From NCBI RefSeq assembly GCF_001685395.1, contig NZ_CP014167.1:124001-188000 (forward strand): a stretch of DNA of 64,000 nucleotides, in the 5' to 3' direction. A program made the translations under genes and the position numbers. Origin of the DNA: Paenibacillus yonginensis (lineage in GTDB: Bacteria > Bacillota > Bacilli > Paenibacillales > Paenibacillaceae). Shown here piece by piece: positions 16,036 through 25,768 of the stretch; position 1 is the stretch's first letter, and the number at the start of each line of letters is the position of its first letter. The notes beneath the pieces were generated by a model. It did no database searches, had not been told where the DNA came from, and saw nothing but the letters and a program-made list of their open reading frames with translations.

Positions 16036-17553
16036 TTAAGTTAGAGTATAATGATACACCTCAAACGTCTGCAGGGTCGGGCACCAGCGGGACTGCTCAA
16101 TGACGAGACGAATCCGGCGTGCCGCGACAGGTGGGAAGCGGCAGATATGCTTGTAGCCGATCACCGTACCTTTATAAATCGGCCGCCAGCAGGCTTCTGA
16201 TTCGTTGGCTCGCGCTCGCTCGCTCTTGGACATCTCATCCGCCGTTGTATCTCTGTTCACATTTCCGACCTCAAGAACTTCCTCGTCCTCTAAAACCTCG
16301 ATCCGGAAAGCTTCAACCCGCTGCCCTACCGAAATATGCTCCTGCAATACGATCCGGTTAAACGTTTGTGTCCCGCCAAGATCAAATTCCAGTTCAGCCT
16401 GCTCGGCTCCTTCGGGTGCCGACCAGTAGGTATCCGCAGCGCTAAAGACCGCCGGGCCACCATGCTCGGCGTCAAGACTGGCGGAGGTTTTGACCGCCGC
16501 ATTCGCTGCCAGATTGCGGCTGTACAGCCTGCGAATGCGTTCGCCGAGCCCGGCCAGGCTGCGCACATCCTGCTCGTGAATGAGCCCCCGGCGGTCCGGC
16601 GGCAGGTTGAGCAGGAAAGCGGAGTTGCCGCCAACCGTCCGCTCGTACAGCTCCATCAGCTCATCCGGCGATTTGACCTTGTCATTCTCCGAAGCATGGT
16701 AGAACCAGCCGGGACGGATAGAGGTATTCACTTCGGCCGGATACCATACTAGCGCCTCCGCCTTCTCGATAATGCTGCGGCTGCCAAGATCGTCTTCATC
16801 AGAATTGATGCGGGAAGCAAAGATCCCGTCATCCTCGGACTGCGACTTCTCCTGGATTTTCTCGTTATCCTGCAGGCTTGCGGGCACCACGCTCCATTCG
16901 GAGGTGCGGGTATGTCCGGCTTCATTGCCGCACCAGCGCACATCCGGCCCACAAACCGATATAACGGCATTCGGCTGATGCTCACGGATCATGGCGTAAT
17001 AGCGGTCCCAGTCATAGACCTGCCGTTTGCCGTTCGGGCCTTCGCCGCAGGCGCCGTCAAACCAGACGCTGAACAGCTCGCCGTAGCCGGTCAGCAGCTC
17101 GGTTAACTGCTTGGCGAAGAAGTTGTTATAGGCATCTGAATCCCCATAGCTCGGCTCGTGCCGGTCCCACGGAGAGAGATAGATGCCGAATTTCAGTCCG
17201 GCTTCCCGGCAGGCATCCGATACTTCACGGACCAGATCGCCGTGGCCGCCCCGCCAAGGGCTGTTCTTCACCGAATGCTCGGTTACCGCGCTGGGCCATA
17301 AGCAGAAGCCGTCATGGTGTTTGCAGGTCAGGATCAAGGCTTTCATGCCGGCCGATTTGCAGGCCGCCACCCACTGGCGGGCATCCAGCTCAGTCGGTTG
17401 AAACAAGACGGGAGACTCGTCGCCGAGTCCCCATTCCCGGTCCGTGAACGTGTTCACGGTGAAGTGGATAAAAGCGTAAAATTCTAGGGACTGCCAGGCC
17501 AGCTGGCGCGGAGCCGGCTTGACCCGGGCAGCTTCCCGAATAGAAATGGCCAT
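16036..17553 (-). CDS. GH29 alpha-L-fucosidase with C-terminal F5/8-type domain
   Basis: A 505-residue glycoside hydrolase that should release terminal alpha-L-fucose. KHHDGFCLWPS (residues 78-88) and the nucleophile motif FSVWFDG, with Asp166, mark the GH29 catalytic barrel. The last ~120 residues form a discoidin-like carbohydrate-binding domain (ELEFDLGGTQTFNRIVLQEH). No signal peptide is visible, so it probably acts in the cytosol on imported oligosaccharides. ATG at 17553 has AAGGAAG about eight bases upstream; a TTG 21 bases earlier is less likely. It is the last gene of the operon. Confidence 0.9.
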   Translation of the reverse strand: MAISIREAARVKPAPRQLAWQSLEFYAFIHFTVNTFTDREWGLGDESPVLFQPTELDARQWVAACKSAGMKALILTCKHHDGFCLWPSAVTEHSVKNSPWRGGHGDLVREVSDACREAGLKFGIYLSPWDRHEPSYGDSDAYNNFFAKQLTELLTGYGELFSVWFDGACGEGPNGKRQVYDWDRYYAMIREHQPNAVISVCGPDVRWCGNEAGHTRTSEWSVVPASLQDNEKIQEKSQSEDDGIFASRINSDEDDLGSRSIIEKAEALVWYPAEVNTSIRPGWFYHASENDKVKSPDELMELYERTVGGNSAFLLNLPPDRRGLIHEQDVRSLAGLGERIRRLYSRNLAANAAVKTSASLDAEHGGPAVFSAADTYWSAPEGAEQAELEFDLGGTQTFNRIVLQEHISVGQRVEAFRIEVLEDEEVLEVGNVNRDTTADEMSKSERARANESEACWRPIYKGTVIGYKHICRFPPVAARRIRLVIEQSRWCPTLQTFEVYHYTLT

Positions 17554-17624
17554 GGTTTTGTCTTCCTTTAGCAAGTTATTAACTTTCGCAACCCGATGTA
17601 TCTATCTTGTTCTGCTGCTTATTC

Positions 17625-20600
17625 TTAATGGTTGAATTTCAATTTCCCGTTATACAGCTGTGTAACCTGCTCATCCGTCAGAGCGCCGCTGAGGATGAGG
17701 ACTTCGTCCATCAGGCCGTAATAAGGATTTTTGCCTTCGGCCGCCGTAGACTGATTGCCGAGCAGCAGCGGTTTGTTATTGGCAAACAAGTCAGCGCCTT
17801 CCTTAGACACGGGCATGGACATGACGAGTTCGCCGTTGATATAAATCTTATACGTGTGACGGTCATAAGACTGTACGACCTGGCTCCATTTTCCCGCCGG
17901 GACGGTCAGATCGGAGCTCGGGCCAAGCGTTGTCGGATACCAGCGGGCGCCTTTAGTTCCGTCTTGGTCCGCCAGGATGAACGGATTCTGGAAGCCGCCG
18001 GCCGGGGCGTCGGTCAGCAGCGTGGCGCTGTACATTTCATTGGCATTGTCACCTTTGGAATACAGCACCTCGGCACCGTTCGCCGCTGGAGCGGACAATC
18101 CGTAATCATCCGGTTTGACCCACATCGAAATCGTATATGAGCTTCGTTTCAACTGTTCACTATCCGGAATGGAAATGTAGCTGTCCGGCGCTGAACCGTT
18201 ATTACCGAAGCGGAGCGCACGTCCCTTGTAGCTGTCATTATTAATAATATCGACCGAAGCCGATTTGGTGGCGTTCAGTCCGCTCCCTGAGCTGTCCTTC
18301 ACCTCGCTGCTGTTGCTGCGGACATTGTCAAAGGTGTAATGGGCAACCACGTCCACTTGTGCCGGTTCTGGCTGTTCCGGGGCTGTGCCGGCTGGATCGC
18401 CTTTAGCTCCAGGATCGTTATATACGGCGATTTCAGCGAGAGAAGGGGCATTGGCCGCTTGATGCAGGGTCATTCTGATTTGGCTTGCGGTCACCGGTTC
18501 AAATACCGCGGTATGACTGGCGCCGATGCCATAACCCTCATAAAAAGACACCCAGTCCGTTCCATTCCAGTAGTCATAGCTGTAGGAGCCGACGGCAGGC
18601 TGGAAGGGGCGGTAATTGCCCGTCTCCGGCGGAGTGGTCACATACTCCTCTGCTTTGATGGAGTTAAAGGTGGATTCCTCTCCTAAATCAATCGTAATCG
18701 ACTGCTCCTTATTTGTGCTTGACGTCCAATACGTGCTCGGCAGGCCGTCCGTGATGGAACCGGCTGCGTAAGGCGTTGTGCTCGTAAAGTCGGTGGTCAC
18801 CTTTTTTCCCAAAGCCAGGTTCACGATTTCCGGCGGATTCTCCGGCGTAACCCGGTCTCCCTGCTGCACTTCCTGTATGCCGATGTCCGGCGCTTCTCCA
18901 TAATAAAGCGGATTTCCGTAGAAATCCTTGTCGCCGAGCTGCGGCACGTAGATGCCGGCGTCAACCAGCGGCGAGCTTTCCTGCAGCTTGTAGCCGTCCC
19001 AGACGGTCGCGCCGCTCAGCACCCCGTTTGGACCAGCGCTAGGCGCCTGGCCGGGGTTCACAAAACCGGGATCGGCGGTGATTTTATGCGGATCCTCCGG
19101 TAGGCCGGTAGCCGTAAATCCGTTAGCCGAATAGAACACGTTATGGCTGAATTTGCCCGTGCCGTAATCATCTGGGGAAGCAGCCCAGGTAGACGGCGAT
19201 GGACCGGTTTTGTCGTAGAACACATTGTTGTAGAAATAATACGGCACTTGATTGAAATAAGCCCCGATGTCATCGTTCCGGTTGGTGAATGCGGTTTTTT
19301 GGCCATCATAGATAAACACGTTGTTCAGGAAATAGGCAGGTGAAGAGTCCGGTCCGAACCAGCCAAACTTGATCAGGTATTCACCGTCATCGTCGCTGAT
19401 ATTATAGCGGGCGATGTTGTTGGCGCTGCGGCCCAGATAAGACATCCAGCCCATCGGGTTGTCATGCGTGTAGTTGTATTGATAAACGATATTGATGTTC
19501 GGGGAATCAAAGTCAAAAGCGGTGCCATCCCCGTTGGTGGCGTCCGTGGTGGTTGGACCGCCGTATACCTCGTTGTTCTGGAACACAACGTTCCAGGATT
19601 TCCAAGGGTAAATACCCGCAGCCTGAGCGTTATAACGTTTCATCCAGCCGTCCAGCACGTTGTATTCGACTACGGCGTCTTTGGCGTCGCACAGGTCGAT
19701 GCCGCCTTGGGCGATGTCCTGCAAATAGTTGTGTCCGATATAAATGTTTGTCTGCCACAGGCCGTATCCGCCGATTTCGTCCTGGAAGTCGGTTTTGGTC
19801 GTGTAGTTGAAGTTGGCGATGCCAAGCAGATCGACATGTTTGATAAAGTTGCGTTCAATGCGGACGTCGTCAAACGTCATGTTTGGCTTCAGGGAACCGA
19901 TCACGTAGAACATGATCCCGCCGTTAAACGAGGCGTTCTTATATTCGTTGGGCCATTCGTCAGGGCTGTCTACATCATGAATGTAGCAGTCGCTGATGTA
20001 GATATGGTGCATGACGCTATTGCCGCCGTCAGGCACTTTATCGGTGTCCAGCACGACCAGAATGCCGTCGCGGATGTTCGAGGGTTCGCCGTTCTTGTAA
20101 GTCGTTGCGACCAGGTCGGTATCAAAGTCGTCGTCGTTGGTTACTTCCAGGTGGCGGATCTCCCAATATTCCTGGTTCTGCAGAAAAACAGCCCCGGTCT
20201 GGTGGTAAGGACGCTCCACACCGCCGCCGTTGATCACCGGCAGATCGCCTTCGCCGTACCGGTCGATAAGAATCGGCGCCCCTTCGGTGCCGGAGCCTTT
20301 CGGCCACAGCTGGCCGTTCCATACGCCGCCGGATTTGAACAGCAGGGCGTCGCCCGGCGAGAAGGTGGTGGCGTTGATTTTATCGAGGGATTTCCAGGCT
20401 TGGTCCGGACTGGTTCCGGTATTGGCATCGCTGCCTGCCGCAGAGTCCACATAATAGATGGTTCCCTTCACGTCCGGAATGCCGGCAGACGCAGAGGCGG
20501 AGGAGGCTGTTCCGGTCGATCCGGGTGTTCCTGCCGCCGCCGTTTCGACTGCAGCTGTCTCGGCAGCATAAGCGGCAGAATAAGCGGCAGATCCGCTGGA

Positions 20601-20669
20601 AGCGGAAATGCTCCACAGAGGGGTTAAAGCCATCAGCATGGACAGGAATAAATAACCAGTTTTCTTCAA
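17625..20669 (-). CDS. Secreted right-handed beta-helix protein with F5/8-type and LamG domains
   Basis: A 1014-residue exported protein. A signal peptide (MKKTGYLFLSMLMALTPLW) is followed by an Ala/Ser/Gly-rich linker. A pectate-lyase-like parallel beta-helix covers about residues 60-500 (opening TIYYVDSAAGSDANTG, with repeated Asn/Asp-rich rungs). A discoidin domain follows (NLALGKKVTTDF, SITDGLPSTYWTSS), then a LamG/concanavalin-like lectin domain (VVAHYTFDNV, YTISMWVKPDD). The TTG at 20669 is chosen because AAGGAG lies nine bases before it; an earlier in-frame TTG would swallow that site. It is probably a polysaccharide lyase or hydrolase acting on glycan outside the cell; the catalytic family is not resolved. 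Confidence 0.85.
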   Translation of the reverse strand: MKKTGYLFLSMLMALTPLWSISASSGSAAYSAAYAAETAAVETAAAGTPGSTGTASSASASAGIPDVKGTIYYVDSAAGSDANTGTSPDQAWKSLDKINATTFSPGDALLFKSGGVWNGQLWPKGSGTEGAPILIDRYGEGDLPVINGGGVERPYHQTGAVFLQNQEYWEIRHLEVTNDDDFDTDLVATTYKNGEPSNIRDGILVVLDTDKVPDGGNSVMHHIYISDCYIHDVDSPDEWPNEYKNASFNGGIMFYVIGSLKPNMTFDDVRIERNFIKHVDLLGIANFNYTTKTDFQDEIGGYGLWQTNIYIGHNYLQDIAQGGIDLCDAKDAVVEYNVLDGWMKRYNAQAAGIYPWKSWNVVFQNNEVYGGPTTTDATNGDGTAFDFDSPNINIVYQYNYTHDNPMGWMSYLGRSANNIARYNISDDDGEYLIKFGWFGPDSSPAYFLNNVFIYDGQKTAFTNRNDDIGAYFNQVPYYFYNNVFYDKTGPSPSTWAASPDDYGTGKFSHNVFYSANGFTATGLPEDPHKITADPGFVNPGQAPSAGPNGVLSGATVWDGYKLQESSPLVDAGIYVPQLGDKDFYGNPLYYGEAPDIGIQEVQQGDRVTPENPPEIVNLALGKKVTTDFTSTTPYAAGSITDGLPSTYWTSSTNKEQSITIDLGEESTFNSIKAEEYVTTPPETGNYRPFQPAVGSYSYDYWNGTDWVSFYEGYGIGASHTAVFEPVTASQIRMTLHQAANAPSLAEIAVYNDPGAKGDPAGTAPEQPEPAQVDVVAHYTFDNVRSNSSEVKDSSGSGLNATKSASVDIINNDSYKGRALRFGNNGSAPDSYISIPDSEQLKRSSYTISMWVKPDDYGLSAPAANGAEVLYSKGDNANEMYSATLLTDAPAGGFQNPFILADQDGTKGARWYPTTLGPSSDLTVPAGKWSQVVQSYDRHTYKIYINGELVMSMPVSKEGADLFANNKPLLLGNQSTAAEGKNPYYGLMDEVLILSGALTDEQVTQLYNGKLKFNH

Positions 20670-20744
20670 ATTCGTCCGCTCCTTCTTTTTCAAGAGTAAA
20701 AAAGATATAAGGATGGTCAGCGTACTTCTGAATTCACCGTTATT

Positions 20745-20803
20745 TCGTCATAAGCGATTTGTGATAAGAGATTCGTCATAAAGAGATTGCGTCGTAAGAG
20801 GTT
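20745..20803. repeat. Degenerate 14-15-bp tandem repeat at the 3' end of the foldase gene
   Basis: Four imperfect units of the form TCGTCATAAGCGATT, TGTGATAAGAGATT, CGTCATAAAGAGATT and GCGTCGTAAGAGGTT follow one another. The last two units encode the C-terminal SYDAISL and stop of the gene ending at 20776, so repeat slippage may have moved the stop codon. Confidence 0.55.
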
Positions 20804-21945
20804 GGCTGAATGTTCACTTTCGCGGCTTGTACGGCAGAACGGATATAAGCATCGAAATGGTCGCGGAGCAGCTGCTCCTGAATTTGATCCTGCACTTCCT
20901 CCAAAGGAGTGGGCTGGTTTCTCCGTACGGAATCCAATTGCAGCAGGATATAGCTTGAGCCGTCGTCCAAGACGGAGGAATGGTGGCCAGGCTGCAGGTT
21001 GGCTGCGGCGGAAGTGAAAAGGTCGTGGGTCTGAAAAATAATCCCGCTCCCGCCGGAGCCGCTTTCCGGAACGGGGGCAGACGGATCGGAGCTGCCGCTG
21101 GCTTCGCTCGCGCTCGCCGCCTTAAGCGTCTGCTTGCTGAAGGCAGCGTCTTTGGCCTGCAAAGCTGCTTCTGCCGGGGATTTACCTGCATCCAGAAACT
21201 GTAGGACCCGGTTTGCCTCCTGCCAAGCAGATGTTTTGTCCGCTTCCCCGTAAGGAATGCTGATCAACTGAACAGCATATTCATCCCGGCTTTGAAACAG
21301 CTGCGGGTGAGCATCATAATAAGCTTTAATGTCTTGTTCCGCCGGCTTCAGCCTGCTTGCTCCAAGCTTCTCCTGAAGCTGCTGCTTCAGATGGCTCATG
21401 TAGTAATCGTAATATTGGTCAAGTGTAAAAGAAGCCAAGCCGTAGACAGGCTGCTTGGTCTGCAGATTCTGGCTGCGCTGCCGGTTCAGCGTCTGCCAGT
21501 CGGCCAGAAGGCGGGAGAAGGAGATATCGCCGATCAGGCCCTGCTCCCGGGCCAGCCGCTGAATAGTTTTGCTTTCGGCGGCGGCTTTGTCGGTCCGCTG
21601 CTTCAAGGCCTGCAGCGGGGTCTCCCCGCCGAAGTCATGGGTCCAGTAATCCGGCTGGTCTTCAGCGCCGTATTTGGCGTTGAAGGCATTGGTCACCGCG
21701 CTTTTCTCGCGGTTCATCAGCAGCCGGTATTCCTGAGCCGTGACCGGCTCGCCGTCCACCGTCAGAATGACGGCGTCTTCGCCAGGGGCAGCCGCTGCGG
21801 CTCCGGCGGGTTTTTCGCTGCTGGCCCAGCCGGTCAGCGCGGGGGATAAGGCCGCTGCTGTACCGCCGGCAGCAGCGAGCAGAATGACGGCGGCGGCCAG
21901 CATCAGCCGCCGCTTGCCGCGCCGGGAATTTCGATTCAGGTTCAT
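20776..21945 (-). CDS. Parvulin/SurA-like extracytoplasmic foldase
   Basis: A 389-residue protein with an N-terminal membrane anchor (about residues 13-35, LMLAAAVILLAAAGG). A SurA-N-like helical region (VDGEPVTAQEYRLLMNREKSAV) and a PPIC-like segment (KPAEQDIKAYYDAHPQLF, RDEYAVQLISIPYG) follow. Known relatives assist folding of secreted proteins outside the membrane. Its place between GH35 and the large secreted beta-helix protein suggests a dedicated chaperone for the latter, which is inference. ATG at 21945 has AGGAGG eight bases upstream; a GTG at 21954 overlaps that site and is rejected. Isomerase activity is not proven by the residues seen. Confidence 0.75.
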   Translation of the reverse strand: MNLNRNSRRGKRRLMLAAAVILLAAAGGTAAALSPALTGWASSEKPAGAAAAAPGEDAVILTVDGEPVTAQEYRLLMNREKSAVTNAFNAKYGAEDQPDYWTHDFGGETPLQALKQRTDKAAAESKTIQRLAREQGLIGDISFSRLLADWQTLNRQRSQNLQTKQPVYGLASFTLDQYYDYYMSHLKQQLQEKLGASRLKPAEQDIKAYYDAHPQLFQSRDEYAVQLISIPYGEADKTSAWQEANRVLQFLDAGKSPAEAALQAKDAAFSKQTLKAASASEASGSSDPSAPVPESGSGGSGIIFQTHDLFTSAAANLQPGHHSSVLDDGSSYILLQLDSVRRNQPTPLEEVQDQIQEQLLRDHFDAYIRSAVQAAKVNIQPTSYDAISL

Positions 21946-21988
21946 GCCGGGCACCTCCTGAAGCTGTGGTTTCAGTTCACTTTAATCG

Positions 21989-22016
21989 GCAATCTGCAAT
22001 CTGCAATCTGCAATCG
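21989..22016. repeat. Heptanucleotide tandem repeat (GCAATCT, four copies)
   Basis: Three exact GCAATCT units and one GCAATCG in the gap between the GH35 stop and the foldase start. It is noncoding and within transcribed operon spacer. Confidence 0.8.
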
Positions 22017-22028
22017 GTTGCCGGGCGG

Positions 22029-23831
22029 CTAACCTAGATCCGGCTGATCCGCCAAGCGGACCTCAGGCCGCGCGCAGCCGTGCAGTTCAAAGACGACAAG
22101 CTCATTGCGCCCTTTCTTCAGCAGGGGGGCGGGGATGTACAAGGTCCGCTGCGGTCCCGCGTTCCAGTAACGGCCGAGATTAAAGCCGTTCACGTAGGCG
22201 ACGCCTTTCGTCCAGCCGTCCAGCCGCAGGAAGGTATCGGCCTTCTCCTGAACTTCGAAGGTGCCGCGGTAAAACGCCGGCCGCTCCGCCGTCCCCCCGA
22301 TCTCGCTGCCTGCGCCTTGATCGGCGGCAGTATCGTTGCCCGGAACCGGCGCAAATTCCAGCTTGCCCAGCGATGCATATTCCAGCGGCAGCGGATGGAT
22401 CGTCCAGCCATACAGGAATTGGTTGCCGTGGCGAACCCCTTCCGTGATGCCCTTCGGGTCTCGCAGCAGCGGCCCGTAGTTGATGCGGCCCATATTTTCC
22501 ACGAGAATATCGAGCTTGAGTCCCTCAGGCGGAACAGACAGCGGCAGTGCTGACGGTGACCAGCGTTCGATCGTGCCTAAATAACGCCCGTTGCCGTATA
22601 CAAGGGCCCGGTCGCTGACCTGCTGAAGCACAAGCTCCATTTCTTGGCGGGGGCCGGGGATCGTCGTGGAATACAGGATAAATCCGTACGTCTGTCCCAG
22701 CTTCTCCATCGGCTCCGGCGAAGAGCGGTACACGGGGGAGGACAGCTCCTCCAGCGAGTCAAACAGCGCAGCGCTTTCCGTCAAAGCCACCTGCCCGTAA
22801 TCCGCAGTAGGAATCGGGTCGGGCAGCGAAAGAGGAGGAAGCTCTGCAAACCGCGTTATGACTTCACGGACCGCAAAATATTTGTCCGTCGGCACCCCGT
22901 GTTCGCTCAGCAGCGCATTATAGTCGTAGCTGCCGACGGTCGGCTCATAGGCGTTGATATGATTGGCCCCGTTATAGAAGCCAAAATTGGTGCCGCCGTG
23001 GAACATATACAGATTAAAGGAAGCTCCGCTTTCCAGAATGTCGGCAATGGTCTGGGCCGTATCATCCGCGGTCCGCGTATGGTGCTCCTCCATCCAGTGG
23101 TCGAACCAGCCGTTCCAGAATTCCATCACCATCAAGGGAGCATCCGGCTGATATTCGCGCAGCTTGGCGAAAGCTTCCTTCGGATGGGAGCCGAAGTTTA
23201 CCGTAGCCAGCACGCCTGGAATTGTGCCGCCCTGGAGCATAAAGTCCTCGGGACCGTCGGACGTGAACAGCAGCACGTCGATGCCGCGCTCCTGCATCGC
23301 TTTCTTGACGGCCTGCAAATACGCTTTGTCGTTGCCGTAGCTGCCGTATTCGTTTTCAATTTGCATCGCGATAATCGGCCCGCCGTTTGTGCACTGCAGG
23401 GGACGCAGCAGCGGAAGCAGCACATCGTAATAAGCCTCCACTTTGCTCAGGTAAACCGGATCGTTCGAGCGCAGCCGCACATTGGAATCGGCCAGCAGCC
23501 AGGCCGGAAGGCCGCCGAACTCCCACTCGGCGCAGATGTAAGGACTTGGCCTTACAATGACATGCAGGCCCAGCTCCCCGGCCAGAGTAAGGAAAGACAC
23601 CACATCGGCCATACCTTCAAAGTTAAACGTTCCTTCCTTAGGCTCGTGCAGATTCCAAGGGATATAGGTTTCCACCGTGTTCAACCCGCAGGCCTTCAGC
23701 TTGAGCAGGCGGTCCCGCCAGTAATCCGGAACGACCCGAAAATAGTGGAGCGCGCCGGACATAATCCGCACGGGCTCCCCGTTCCAAACAAAATCGTTGT
23801 TCTGTACGCCAAAAGTAAAAGAATTCACCAC
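22029..23831 (-). CDS. GH35 beta-galactosidase
   Basis: A 600-residue glycoside hydrolase that removes beta-linked galactose from oligosaccharides. The acid/base is Glu161 in QIENEYGSYG and the nucleophile Glu237 in VMEFWNGWFDHW; GGTNFGFYNGAN is another GH35 signature. C-terminal beta-galactosidase jelly-roll domains follow (YRGTFEVQ, YVNGFNLGRYWN, GPQRTLYIPAPLL). There is no signal peptide, so it is likely cytosolic. It starts with two adjacent GTG codons behind CGGGAGGG; the second, at 23828, has the better spacing. It lies directly after the permease genes. Confidence 0.93.
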   Translation of the reverse strand: MVNSFTFGVQNNDFVWNGEPVRIMSGALHYFRVVPDYWRDRLLKLKACGLNTVETYIPWNLHEPKEGTFNFEGMADVVSFLTLAGELGLHVIVRPSPYICAEWEFGGLPAWLLADSNVRLRSNDPVYLSKVEAYYDVLLPLLRPLQCTNGGPIIAMQIENEYGSYGNDKAYLQAVKKAMQERGIDVLLFTSDGPEDFMLQGGTIPGVLATVNFGSHPKEAFAKLREYQPDAPLMVMEFWNGWFDHWMEEHHTRTADDTAQTIADILESGASFNLYMFHGGTNFGFYNGANHINAYEPTVGSYDYNALLSEHGVPTDKYFAVREVITRFAELPPLSLPDPIPTADYGQVALTESAALFDSLEELSSPVYRSSPEPMEKLGQTYGFILYSTTIPGPRQEMELVLQQVSDRALVYGNGRYLGTIERWSPSALPLSVPPEGLKLDILVENMGRINYGPLLRDPKGITEGVRHGNQFLYGWTIHPLPLEYASLGKLEFAPVPGNDTAADQGAGSEIGGTAERPAFYRGTFEVQEKADTFLRLDGWTKGVAYVNGFNLGRYWNAGPQRTLYIPAPLLKKGRNELVVFELHGCARPEVRLADQPDLG

Positions 23832-23976
23832 TTAACCCTCCCGATCGTTTCTGAAGACGGGTGCCCCGCCGTATTTTGCTGCAAGCTCTGATTTCGGTAT
23901 CCCGGCCTGAATTCCTTGTTTAAGAAGTGTTTAAGTCTCCCGGAGAATCCAATTTCAAGGCCGCTTTGGCTGGCGA

Positions 23977-24882
23977 TCAGCCCTTCACGCCGCCCATCAT
24001 CATGCCGTCGGTGAGCCGTTTTTGCAGCAGGGCATAAATAATAATGGTCGGGATGAGGACGATCACAAGTCCCGCGAACAGCGAACCCCAGTCGGTTGCG
24101 TACTGCTGGATTTGCATCAGATTGGACAGGCCGATCGGGATCGTTTTTTTCTCATCGCTTGTAATCAAAGTCAAGGCCAGCACGTATTCGTTCCAGAAAT
24201 CAAAGAACCCAAACACAATTAAGGTGACGATGGCAGGGCGGGTGATCGGTAAAATAATCCGGAACAAGGTGCTGGTATACCCGCACCCGTCGATCAACGC
24301 GGCTTCCTCGAAGTCCTTCGGAATGCTCTTCATGAACCCGATCATCAGGTACACGGAGAAAGGCAGACTGCCGGTTGCATATACAGCGCTCAGCCAGAAA
24401 CGGTTGTCGAGCATATGCAGATTGTTCATCAGGATAAAAAGCGGCACGATGATGTATACGCCGCCAATAAACAGACCGGCCATGTAGACGTTGGTTGTTA
24501 GGGTTTTTCCCCTGAAGTTCATCCGCCCAAGCGCATAAGCCGTCGGCAGGGCTGCTGCGAGCAGGATCACCATCGACATGGCGACCACCAGCACGGAGTT
24601 CAGCATATAATCACCGATGCGGGCTGTCGTAAAGGCATTTACGTAGTTGGACCAGTTGAAATGCTTGGGCAGCGTCCAGGGGTTCTCCATCACCTCCTCA
24701 TTGGTTTTCAAGGATGCCAGCACGTTCCACACCAGCGGGTACACGACAATCAGGGCCTGGATAATGAGCAGGAGGCGAAGGAGCAGCCTTCCCAGCCAGG
24801 CGAAGGGTTGTCTGCCGGTGTGCGGCATGGTTTGCGGCGGATGGGAGGAGCGGGCAGGTTGGGCACTGGCGTTAGCGGCCAT
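23977..24882 (-). CDS. Carbohydrate ABC transporter permease, MalG-like
   Basis: A 301-residue permease with a ~30-residue soluble N-terminus, six predicted helices and the EAA loop EEAALIDGCGYTSTLFRI. The C-terminus is LTDGMMMGGVKG, typical of MalG/LacG-type subunits. It pairs with the MalF-like permease whose stop is one base upstream of this start. The genes lie between the lipoprotein gene and the galactosidase, so the imported substrate is presumably a galactoside- or fucoside-containing oligosaccharide. Confidence 0.92.
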   Translation of the reverse strand: MAANASAQPARSSHPPQTMPHTGRQPFAWLGRLLLRLLLIIQALIVVYPLVWNVLASLKTNEEVMENPWTLPKHFNWSNYVNAFTTARIGDYMLNSVLVVAMSMVILLAAALPTAYALGRMNFRGKTLTTNVYMAGLFIGGVYIIVPLFILMNNLHMLDNRFWLSAVYATGSLPFSVYLMIGFMKSIPKDFEEAALIDGCGYTSTLFRIILPITRPAIVTLIVFGFFDFWNEYVLALTLITSDEKKTIPIGLSNLMQIQQYATDWGSLFAGLVIVLIPTIIIYALLQKRLTDGMMMGGVKG

Positions 24883-24883
24883 C

Positions 24884-25768
24884 TTAGTTGTTCCCCCTTT
24901 CCGTTAGTCGGTTGCTCAGCAGGGCGAGCAGGAATGAGACGATAAACACGAACACGCCGACGGCCATCGCGTAACCGAAATTGGAGTTGGCGAAAGCCTG
25001 GCTGTACAGATAAGTCATCACCACTTCGGAATGGCGGTCCGGTCCTCCGGCCGTCATGATTGAAACGATAACGAAGCTGATGGTTAAGACGCCGTTGATG
25101 CTGAAGATGATGGTAATCCGGATGATCTCCCACAGCATAGGGACTGTAATATGGAAAAATTGCCGGACCGGCGTCGCCCCGTCGATGCTCGCCGCTTCGT
25201 ACAGTTCGGGCGAGATGCCGTCGATGCCGGCCATATACATAACCATGTAATAACCGGCGGCCTGCCAGATCATCGTAACGGCCAACGCCCACAGGACGGT
25301 GCGGGCATCACCCAGCCAGGCCAGCGCCCATTTGCCGAGACCGATGCTCTCCAGCCCGGCATTCAGGAAGCCGATGGTCGGGTGGTAAATGAACGACCAG
25401 AGGATCGCGATGACGACAAAGGACAGGATGCTCGGGAAAAAGAACACAGTCCGGTACAAGGAACGTTCCCGGAGCTTCGAGCGGGTCAGAATCGAGGCGT
25501 TGACCAAAGCGATAAACAAGGTGATTACCGGGACGACCAGCATCAGGAAACCCGTGTTGCGAAGCGAAAGCAGGAATACATCATCGTGAAAAAGGTCGGT
25601 GAAGTTTCTCAGGCCAACCCACTGGGGTTTGTCGCCGATTCCCGTCCATAAATAAAAGGATTTCTGAAACACCTCAATGGTGGGGTGAATTTTGAACAAA
25701 GCCATCAGCACGAGTCCGGGCAGCAGACAGAATAGAAGGAACCAGCTGCGTTTGGCTTTCATGGACAT
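24884..25768 (-). CDS. Carbohydrate ABC transporter permease, MalF-like
   Basis: A 294-residue permease. Six helices are predicted, starting SWFLLFCLLPGLVLMALFKIHP, with the EAA loop YEAASIDGATPVRQFFHI. It is the first permease of the CUT1-type transporter; no ATPase gene is present, implying use of a shared MsmX-type ATPase. A GGAGGTGAAC site precedes the ATG. A 461-base hairpin-rich gap separates it from the binding-protein gene. Confidence 0.92.
   Translation of the reverse strand: MSMKAKRSWFLLFCLLPGLVLMALFKIHPTIEVFQKSFYLWTGIGDKPQWVGLRNFTDLFHDDVFLLSLRNTGFLMLVVPVITLFIALVNASILTRSKLRERSLYRTVFFFPSILSFVVIAILWSFIYHPTIGFLNAGLESIGLGKWALAWLGDARTVLWALAVTMIWQAAGYYMVMYMAGIDGISPELYEAASIDGATPVRQFFHITVPMLWEIIRITIIFSINGVLTISFVIVSIMTAGGPDRHSEVVMTYLYSQAFANSNFGYAMAVGVFVFIVSFLLALLSNRLTERGNN

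Noticed and set aside
19464..20627. 387-residue open frame antisense to the beta-helix gene
   Set aside because: Shadow of the repetitive beta-helix coding frame, rich in Val/Asp/Gly, with no family match.
22644..23891. 415-residue open frame antisense to the GH35 gene
   Set aside because: Shadow frame without start signal or domains; the GH35 gene has intact catalytic motifs.
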